Origin: an uncultured Pelagibacteraceae bacterium
GTDB lineage: Bacteria; Pseudomonadota; Alphaproteobacteria; Pelagibacterales; Pelagibacteraceae
DNA length: 64,000 bases
Assembly (NCBI GenBank): GCA_902614975.1
Contig: CACMND010000003.1
Location: 62,001 to 126,000, forward strand
Direction: 5' to 3'
Positions 57,045 to 64,000 of this stretch are shown here, piece by piece (position 1 is the first letter of the stretch; each line of letters begins with the position of its first letter). The notes beneath the pieces were generated by a model that was not told where the DNA came from, made no database searches, and worked only from the letters and a program-made list of their open reading frames with translations. Made by a program: the position numbers and the translations under genes.

Positions 57045-57995
57045 TTACTCAATGATCCTTTTTGGTTTACCTGATACAAAACAATCAAGATTTTCAATCA
57101 TTTGATTGTAGAAAGTTACATAATTTTCAGCAGTTACGTATCCAATGTGAGGAAGTAGAAGTGCATTTTGAACGAATCTAAGCTTATGACTTTCGGACAA
57201 TGGTTCTTTTTCGTAAACATCTATACCTGCGCCAGCTATAATATTTGTTGATAAGGCTATAATTAAATCATCTTCATTAACTATTTCACCTCTAGAAGTA
57301 TTTATTAAATATGAAGTTTTTTTCATCTTCTCAAATTCTTTAATTGTAATGCAGTCTCGATATCTATCTCCTCCTTGAACATGGATTGACAAAAAGTCTG
57401 AATTTTGAATTAAATCATCCTTACTACATGGTAAGACATCAAGTTCTTTGCATTTATCTAAGTTTAAATTTTCACTCCAAGCCATAATTTGCATACCAAA
57501 AGCTTTACCAATTTTTGCAACTTGAGAACCTACTCTCCCCAATCCAAGTAAACCTAATATCTTACCTTTAAGCTCAACTCCAATTGTCGACTGCCAGTAA
57601 CCTTGATACATATTGTCTATCTCTGTTTTAAAATTTCTAGCAAGTCCTAAAATTAATGCCCAGGTTAACTCTGGCGTTGGATTACTATTAATTTCAGTGC
57701 CACAAACCACAACTTTATTTTTTTTAGCCGTTACTAAATCTATTGATTTATTTCTCATACCACTAGTAACAATTAATTTTAAATTCTTTAAACTTTCTAT
57801 AAGTTTTTTTGTTATTTTTGTTCTCTCTCTCATAATAAATAAAACTTCAAATTCTCTTAATTTTTCAATTGCATCATCCTCATTTTCAAATGGATCATTA
57901 AATACCTGAAATTCATATTTTGAAGATAATTTTTTTAGATCAATAAAATCTTTTGCAATATTTTGATAATCGTCGAGTATGGCTACTTTAAGCAT
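57045..57995 (-). CDS. D-isomer-specific 2-hydroxyacid dehydrogenase
   Basis: GKILGLLGLGRVGSQVAKIGKAFGMQ; start chosen at MLKVAILDDYQN rather than the track's 58073. Confidence 0.9.
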   Translation of the reverse strand: MLKVAILDDYQNIAKDFIDLKKLSSKYEFQVFNDPFENEDDAIEKLREFEVLFIMRERTKITKKLIESLKNLKLIVTSGMRNKSIDLVTAKKNKVVVCGTEINSNPTPELTWALILGLARNFKTEIDNMYQGYWQSTIGVELKGKILGLLGLGRVGSQVAKIGKAFGMQIMAWSENLNLDKCKELDVLPCSKDDLIQNSDFLSIHVQGGDRYRDCITIKEFEKMKKTSYLINTSRGEIVNEDDLIIALSTNIIAGAGIDVYEKEPLSESHKLRFVQNALLLPHIGYVTAENYVTFYNQMIENLDCFVSGKPKRIIE

Positions 57996-58893
57996 TTTTT
58001 TTGTTTGAAAGTAATATCCCTGAAATAATAAATATTCCACCGATATAATGATAAAATAGTAATACTTCATCAAATATTATCATTGCTAAAATTGCTGCAA
58101 GAATTGGCATTAAATGTAAATAAATTCCTGCCCTGTTAGCACCTATTAAAGCAACTCCTTTTATCCAAAAAAAAAATGAGATTATTCCGGGCAACAAAAC
58201 TACATATGACAAAACAAGAATAAAATTTGTATTAATTATAATTCGATTGCCAATGTAAATATAATCTATTGCATACATTGGAATAAGAAATATTACACCA
58301 AGACCAATAACAACTTGAAGTAAGGTTATAGGAGACAATCCATAATTTTTTTTCTTTAAAAGAGCTGAATATAGTGACCAGGATATCATTGCGAACAATG
58401 CAAATAAATCTCCTTTTTCAAAAGCTAAATTTTTAAAAACTTCAAAATCTGCTTTTGAAATTATAAATAATACACCCAACAAAGAAAATATAACTCCCAA
58501 AACTTGAAAGGTATTTGTTTTTTCTATTTTTAAAATTATAGAAAATAAAATGATCATAACTGGAACAGTTGAGATCATAAGTACACCTGTAATTACTTGT
58601 GTAGTTTTCAAAGAATAAAAAAGTGCTGAATTAAAAATACTGACCGCTGTTATTCCTAAAAAACAAAGTAGATAAATATTTTTAAAAATTAATTCTTTTT
58701 TTTCAATCATCTCTTTATAAGTAAATGGTAATAGAATTAGAAACGCCAGTGACCACCTTAATATATTTAATGAAATTGGCGGTATATCATTTAAACCTGC
58801 AATCTTTCCAACAATAAAATTTCCAGACCAAAACAAAGTTGCTAAAAAAAGCAAAATAGATGCAACTATGATATTACTTTTATTTTCAAGCAT
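57988..58893 (-). CDS. EamA/DMT family transporter
   Basis: Ten TM; LFWSGNFIVGKIAG, NRAGIYLHLMPILAAILA. Confidence 0.9.
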   Translation of the reverse strand: MLENKSNIIVASILLFLATLFWSGNFIVGKIAGLNDIPPISLNILRWSLAFLILLPFTYKEMIEKKELIFKNIYLLCFLGITAVSIFNSALFYSLKTTQVITGVLMISTVPVMIILFSIILKIEKTNTFQVLGVIFSLLGVLFIISKADFEVFKNLAFEKGDLFALFAMISWSLYSALLKKKNYGLSPITLLQVVIGLGVIFLIPMYAIDYIYIGNRIIINTNFILVLSYVVLLPGIISFFFWIKGVALIGANRAGIYLHLMPILAAILAMIIFDEVLLFYHYIGGIFIISGILLSNKKNA

Positions 58894-58923
58894 TAATAAA
58901 TAGAGTACTATAAAAGATTACTT

Positions 58924-60165
58924 TTAACTAAACCTTATTGAGCTGTATGGTTGCAAATCTAAGTTAGTATTCTCGCCCGAGATCATTTTAGATATGATTT
59001 TTCCTGAAATTGCACCAAGTGTCCAACCTAGGTGATGATGACCAAAAGAATAAAAAACATTTTTATAATTTTTTGAAGGCCCTAAGACTGGTAAAAAATC
59101 TGGTAGTGTGGGTCTAAAACCAAGCCACTCATCTTTATGTTCTGGCAAACCATCCAACATATCTTTTGCATTTAATATTAAATTTTTTATCCTCGATTTA
59201 GATGGAGAATTTTCCAAACCACCAAATTCTACTGTTCCAACAACACGCAAACCCTGTTCCATTGGTGTCATTCCAAAACCTCTATTTGCATAAACAATGG
59301 GTCTTGAAATTAAATGGTCATAATCTTTGAAATGAACGTGATAACCTCTTTCGGTATCTAAAGGAATATTTTCATGTAACTTATCAGTTAATCTTTTTGA
59401 AAATGCTCCACATGCAATAACAAGTCTATCAAAAATAAATCTTTGCGAGTCTGTTCTTAAAACAGGTTTTTCTTCATCGAAATCTATATCTTGAATATTT
59501 AATTTTAAAAACTTTCCACCTTTATTTACAAAATTTTCAAATAATTTAATTAGAATTTTTCTTGGATTTCTTGCATGCCTAGCATAATCATAAAATACCC
59601 CACCATGATAAAATGGTTTTAAGTTTGGTTCTAAATCATGAATTTCTTTTTTATTAACTAATTGTTGTTTTACTCCAAGCTGATCTCTAATTCTAATTTC
59701 TAACTCTCTGCTCTTCATATTTTGATCGGTCCAAACATAAAGAATTCCGTTATTTTCAACTAAACCATCTAAATCAATTTCGTCAAATAACTCGTCAAAA
59801 GCTGGCAATGATTGATCTAAAATTTGATGCATATTTTTAGCTGTGTGCATCATTTTTTCTTCTCTACAATTTAAAATAAATCTTGCAAACCAAGGGATCA
59901 TCTTTGGAACGTAATTCCATTTTAAAGCTAAAGGTCCCCTAGAGCTAATCAACATTGAAGGAACATCTGCTATGACATCTGGTCTGTTTAAAGGGACGGA
60001 AGCATAAGGAGAAAAGTGACCAGCATTTCCATATGATGCTGCACTTCCTGGCTCCTCTCTATCAAAAAGTATTACCTGAAAACCTTTTTTTTGTAGAAAC
60101 AAAGCATTACAAACACCTTGTATGCCAGCACCTATTATTCCAATTTTTAGATTTTTATTATTCAC
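58924..60165 (-). CDS. D-amino acid dehydrogenase-like FAD oxidoreductase (DadA-like)
   Basis: KIGIIGAGIQGVCNALFLQKKGFQVILFDRE, ASYGNAGHFSPYASVPL, FGHHHLGWTLGAISGK. Confidence 0.88.
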   Translation of the reverse strand: MNNKNLKIGIIGAGIQGVCNALFLQKKGFQVILFDREEPGSAASYGNAGHFSPYASVPLNRPDVIADVPSMLISSRGPLALKWNYVPKMIPWFARFILNCREEKMMHTAKNMHQILDQSLPAFDELFDEIDLDGLVENNGILYVWTDQNMKSRELEIRIRDQLGVKQQLVNKKEIHDLEPNLKPFYHGGVFYDYARHARNPRKILIKLFENFVNKGGKFLKLNIQDIDFDEEKPVLRTDSQRFIFDRLVIACGAFSKRLTDKLHENIPLDTERGYHVHFKDYDHLISRPIVYANRGFGMTPMEQGLRVVGTVEFGGLENSPSKSRIKNLILNAKDMLDGLPEHKDEWLGFRPTLPDFLPVLGPSKNYKNVFYSFGHHHLGWTLGAISGKIISKMISGENTNLDLQPYSSIRFS

Positions 60166-60237
60166 ATCTAAAATATATTTTCTAAAAAACTCTTAATATA
60201 TATGATATTTGATCGCGGGTTTATTTAACTTAAATTG

Positions 60238-62388
60238 TTATTTGCCTATAGATATTAAGGTTAAGTCATCACTTAACTTATTATCCCCAGTAGAATTAAT
60301 TACCGTATTTGATATATCTGATAGTTGTTTGCTAGAATCTGTATTAAAATTTTGCTCTATAATTTTTAATGAACCATCTATCCCTATTTCTTCTCCTGAA
60401 CTATTTAAGCTTTCAGATAAACCATCAGTGAAAGCATAAAATCTGTTATTTTCTAGCTTAACTTTGTGAGTTTTATAAACTGATTTATCTTTTTGAAGTA
60501 TTACGCCCATAGGTGGAGAATTACTTTCAAATTGTTCATAATTTCCAGATGATGATCTAATTATAGCTGGCTGATGACCACCATTTACCCATCTTAATTC
60601 ATCCGTCCTCATATTATATTCTCCCAATATACTTGTAACGAACATACCGCCGGTTTTAGTTAAAAACAGATCATTATTCATATGAAACATCATTTCGTCT
60701 GGATCTACTTGGTCTCTAGACATTATTTCGAAAAGAGTTGATGCTTTTGCCATTACCATTCCAGCATGAATTCCTTTGCCCGCAACATCTGCAATGATAA
60801 AATAAACACTATCATTATGAGGATAAAAGCTGAAGAAATCTCCAGAAACTTCTCTAGCAGCAATGTTAATTCCATGCACAGGGTAATTTTCTAAATTCCT
60901 CTTTGGCAAAAAGTTTTCTTGGACTTTTACTGCAAGTTTAACTTCGTTTGAAATTCTATCTCTCCATACTTTCTTTTCAGCTTCGCTAGTTTCTAGTTTA
61001 CTCATCAATCTGTTGTAATAAAGCCCAATCACACCTCCAGCTGTAAATGGATCTTGCGGACCTCTAATTGTTAAATCACCAGATTCAGATTGTTTTTCTA
61101 AAATTGTAATTAAATCATGCTCTACGGAAGTTGCATTATGCTCAGCAATATTCAAACCTAATTCTTCATGTAGTGGACTTACTCTTAATGGATAAAAGTA
61201 ATTTAAAATTTTCAATAAAATATACGATCCAAAAAATGAGAATGTACCGATTGAAACAATTCCAATAAACTGTACTTTAATTTGCTCCAATCTAGTTAAC
61301 CCAGTTCCAAGTATTTCAAGATCACTAAAGAATCCAACTGCAATAGTTCCCCAAACTCCTGCTGCCAAATGAACTGGAACAGCGCCAACAACATCGTCTA
61401 TTTCAAATTTATTTAAAAATTCATTTACAAAAATTGCTACCACCGCACCAATAATACCTACAAAAATTGATGTAACAGAAGTCATCGAATTACATCCTGC
61501 TGTAATTGCAACCAATCCTGCAAGCGGTCCAAGAATTACATAATAAGGATCTGGTTTTTTAAATAATGCAAATGAAATCCCAAGACCAGTTAGTAATCCA
61601 AAAGAAGCAGCTAGAAATGTGTTTATTAAAATTAGCGGAACTGCTTCATCCATAGCTCCATTACTTCCACCGTTAAAACCAAACCATCCAAACCATAAAA
61701 TTAAAGTTCCCAAAACTGCCAAAGGAAAACTTGAGCCTGTGAATTTTCCTTTATTAGCATCTGAATATTTTCCAATTCTTGGACCTAAAATTAAAACTGC
61801 TGATAATGCAATCCAACCTCCAACTGAATGAACTATTGTGCTTCCTGCAAAATCAACAAATCCAATATCTGTTAACCATCCAGTTGTTTTAACTTGTCCA
61901 GTTACCGCAAGTAATTGTCTTGTAGCATCTATATTATTCAAATAACTTGATGACCATGCCCAATGACCAACAATTGGATATATAATCCCTGTTGCTATTA
62001 TTGTAATGATTAAATAACCATTAAACTTCATTCTTTCAGCAACTGCTCCTGAAACAATTGTAGCTGCAGTTGCAACAAACATTGCCTGGAATACAAAATA
62101 TGTCATGTATTCAGCTTGATCAGTTTTAAAAAAGAACAAATCAGTTCCAAAATAGCCGTTAAAACTCTTTCCAAACATTAACCCGAAACCAAATAACCAA
62201 AAGATTACAACCGCTAAGCCAAAATCGGCTGCGTTTTTAAGAGCTACATTAATACTATTTTTATGTCTTGATAGACCGGTTTCCATACACATAAAGCCTG
62301 CCTGCATTATGAAAACAAGTATTGCACAATCTATAACCCAAAGGGTATCTACAAATGACTTTACTGATTCCAGATCTATGTTCTCCAT
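60238..62388 (-). CDS. Ammonium transporter (Amt) fused to C-terminal SpoIIE/PP2C serine phosphatase
   Basis: Amt domain residues ~1-420 with twin-His candidates H187 and H340 (VHSVGGW, VHLAAGVWG); phosphatase domain residues ~484-716 with EVSGDFF, IADVAGKGIHAGMVMA, AFTDGLSE, SDDLTLI. Confidence 0.92.
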   Translation of the reverse strand: MENIDLESVKSFVDTLWVIDCAILVFIMQAGFMCMETGLSRHKNSINVALKNAADFGLAVVIFWLFGFGLMFGKSFNGYFGTDLFFFKTDQAEYMTYFVFQAMFVATAATIVSGAVAERMKFNGYLIITIIATGIIYPIVGHWAWSSSYLNNIDATRQLLAVTGQVKTTGWLTDIGFVDFAGSTIVHSVGGWIALSAVLILGPRIGKYSDANKGKFTGSSFPLAVLGTLILWFGWFGFNGGSNGAMDEAVPLILINTFLAASFGLLTGLGISFALFKKPDPYYVILGPLAGLVAITAGCNSMTSVTSIFVGIIGAVVAIFVNEFLNKFEIDDVVGAVPVHLAAGVWGTIAVGFFSDLEILGTGLTRLEQIKVQFIGIVSIGTFSFFGSYILLKILNYFYPLRVSPLHEELGLNIAEHNATSVEHDLITILEKQSESGDLTIRGPQDPFTAGGVIGLYYNRLMSKLETSEAEKKVWRDRISNEVKLAVKVQENFLPKRNLENYPVHGINIAAREVSGDFFSFYPHNDSVYFIIADVAGKGIHAGMVMAKASTLFEIMSRDQVDPDEMMFHMNNDLFLTKTGGMFVTSILGEYNMRTDELRWVNGGHQPAIIRSSSGNYEQFESNSPPMGVILQKDKSVYKTHKVKLENNRFYAFTDGLSESLNSSGEEIGIDGSLKIIEQNFNTDSSKQLSDISNTVINSTGDNKLSDDLTLISIGK

Positions 62389-62455
62389 TTCATCCTATTG
62401 AGGTTACATTTATTTTAAAGTTCATTATAGAAAGTAGATGATCAAAATAGGTTCG

Positions 62456-62701
62456 TTAATCCTTTTTTTTCCAGATAAAATAAAACAGATAAGGAGAAAG
62501 GGCTGGAACAATCCCAAACCAAAACCACTCATCCCATCTAAAGCTTTTATCTAACATCGGACTTTTCAATCCATTCCACCAAGTTAAATATCCTATAAAT
62601 ATTATCCATGCTAAACTTGCGGTTGCATAGATTTTAAAGTTTTTTGAAAGATCTCCTGAAAAGACCAATTTAACTTGTTCAACATATTTATTGAAGTCCA
62701 T
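62456..62701 (-). CDS. Small hypothetical membrane protein (81 aa)
   Basis: Two hydrophobic segments; same strand between amt and pilins. Confidence 0.6.
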   Translation of the reverse strand: MDFNKYVEQVKLVFSGDLSKNFKIYATASLAWIIFIGYLTWWNGLKSPMLDKSFRWDEWFWFGIVPALSPYLFYFIWKKKD

Positions 62702-62710
62702 TTTAATAAT

Positions 62711-63130
62711 TTAACAGTTAGTATTTTTATCAAGAACAGATTTATGAGTATAAGTCATAATACAAGGTTTTGATGTTTCTTGTTCCTCAGTTTTAATCTT
62801 GTATCCATCTGAAAAAGCTTCAACACAAAACTCATAGCCAACTTTCTCAACTATAACATCTGCTTCGCCCAATAACTCTTTTTCAATTTCATTTGATGGG
62901 TCTGATCTTCCTGTAATATTGCAAGTTTTGGTAAAGAAATAATTATCGTTATCTGAGTAATATTCTGATTGCGCTAATGATATTTGCATCATTATATTTT
63001 CTGCTGATTTTTTCTTAGATGCTCCAACGTAACCGTTGTAACTAACAATTCCTATTGCTGAGATAATTCCGAGAATTGCTACAACAACCAAAAGCTCAAT
63101 TAGGGTAAAACCTGAGCTCCTGGTTGTCAT
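62711..63130 (-). CDS. Type IV pilin-like protein
   Basis: GFTLIELLVVVAILGIISAIGIVSYNGY prepilin signature. Confidence 0.88.
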   Translation of the reverse strand: MTTRSSGFTLIELLVVVAILGIISAIGIVSYNGYVGASKKKSAENIMMQISLAQSEYYSDNDNYFFTKTCNITGRSDPSNEIEKELLGEADVIVEKVGYEFCVEAFSDGYKIKTEEQETSKPCIMTYTHKSVLDKNTNC

Positions 63131-63142
63131 AAAATTTTAAAT

Positions 63143-63610
63143 TTATTCTACGGTAACGGTACCAGATAAAAGTGTGGCTCCATCGACTTCACAAGATGAA
63201 ACTGTTATCGTAGTTGGTGGGTTTTGTACTACTGCAGTTCGTCCTTCACCATTACCACTACATGTTATCGTAGTAGTTACAATAGCCGACTCAGATGTTC
63301 TGTATGGATTTTTAAACTCTGAACCCAATGCGTTATTAACCGCTGTTGCAACATTTGTCCCAGATTTTCTAGTAGAACAAACTAATTGATTACCATCTTT
63401 AACCATAACATTAGTTTCACCAATCTCACATTTTTTTAATTCTGCAGCTATATATTTAATAATAGCAGCTTGATTTGATTTAACTGCTGATTTCTTTGCT
63501 CCTTTTGTGTAACCAGAATAAGCAACAACTCCAACTGCAGCTAAAATACCAATGATGGCTACAACAACTAATAATTCTATAAGTGTAAAACCTTTATTAT
63601 TTTTTTTCAT
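63143..63610 (-). CDS. Type IV pilin-like protein
   Basis: KGFTLIELLVVVAIIGILAAVGVVAYSGY prepilin signature. Confidence 0.9.
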   Translation of the reverse strand: MKKNNKGFTLIELLVVVAIIGILAAVGVVAYSGYTKGAKKSAVKSNQAAIIKYIAAELKKCEIGETNVMVKDGNQLVCSTRKSGTNVATAVNNALGSEFKNPYRTSESAIVTTTITCSGNGEGRTAVVQNPPTTITVSSCEVDGATLLSGTVTVE

Positions 63611-63752
63611 AATTTATGATCCTATTTTAAATAAAAAATATGTATATACATAATAATTATATCTTTTGAAAGTCAATATCTACATACATAATATATTCAA
63701 AATGGGTCATTTTTGTTGATTTCACAGGGAAATTTAATAAATATTAATATTT

Positions 63753-64000
63753 ATGTCATACAAAGTTACTGAGGAAGGCGGAATATCAATTGTTCACCTG
63801 GATGGTGAAATTGATATGGATGTAACAGAAAAAGCAAAAGAAATCATAATGCCTCTTATAGAGGCAAAAAAAGAAGTTCATCTAAATTTAAAAGAAGTTC
63901 AATATATGGACTCTTCTGGGATTTCTGTATTAATTGAAAGTCATCAAAAAGCAACTGAACTTGGAACAAAAGTCATTTTGAAAGATATAAGTAAGTCAGT
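63753..64000 (+). CDS. STAS-domain anti-sigma factor antagonist-like protein (3' truncated by window)
   Basis: MSYKVTEEGGISIVHLDGEIDMDVTEKAKEIIMPLIEAKKEVHLNLKEVQYMDSSGISVLIESHQKATELGTKVILKDISKSV; YMDSSGISVL is the phosphorylatable-Ser STAS motif; absent from the ORF track because it runs off the end. Confidence 0.88.
   Translation, partial: MSYKVTEEGGISIVHLDGEIDMDVTEKAKEIIMPLIEAKKEVHLNLKEVQYMDSSGISVLIESHQKATELGTKVILKDISKS

Noticed and set aside
58000-58073. N-terminal extension of the 2-hydroxyacid dehydrogenase ORF
   Set aside because: Overlaps the upstream EamA gene; internal ATG at 57995 gives a normal N-terminus (MLKVAILDDYQN).
63639-63652. TATGTATATACATA palindrome upstream of the pilin gene
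   Set aside because: Alternating AT-rich palindromes are expected by chance here; no second supporting signal.
1-64000. CRISPR arrays, tRNA/rRNA genes, transposases, prophage, restriction or defence systems
   Set aside because: Scanned for regular repeats and hallmark proteins; none seen. Intergenic gaps are nearly all under 120 bp, leaving little room.

Overview
This is a gene-dense, AT-rich bacterial window with a streamlined alphaproteobacterial, SAR11/Pelagibacterales-like character; that taxonomic call is inferred from composition, tiny intergenic gaps and gene content. I saw no rRNA, tRNA, CRISPR array, phage or IS element. Most of the window is uptake and catabolism of small methylated or nitrogenous solutes: two GcvT/DmdA-like proteins with TPP, FMN-oxidase and thiolase enzymes; a PotABCD-type transporter with DoeA-like and EutA-like enzymes; two homocysteine methyltransferases; ProV/ProW-ProW/ProX; a gamma-butyrobetaine/carnitine-to-glycine-betaine gene set; two Liv ABC systems; AzlCD; a CsiD-type glutarate hydroxylase; and several EamA exporters. 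The most interesting region is the right end. An ammonium transporter is fused to a SpoIIE/PP2C phosphatase (60238-62388), and a STAS-domain anti-anti-sigma-like gene starts at 63753 and runs off the window (missing from the ORF track). Together they suggest an ammonium-linked partner-switching system. Other leads are a possible RBS-sequestering RNA structure upstream of lysE, SBP/permease attenuator hairpins, a 22-aa membrane microprotein coupled to livM, a transthyretin-like protein lacking the YRGS signature, and a passenger-less inverse-autotransporter barrel.
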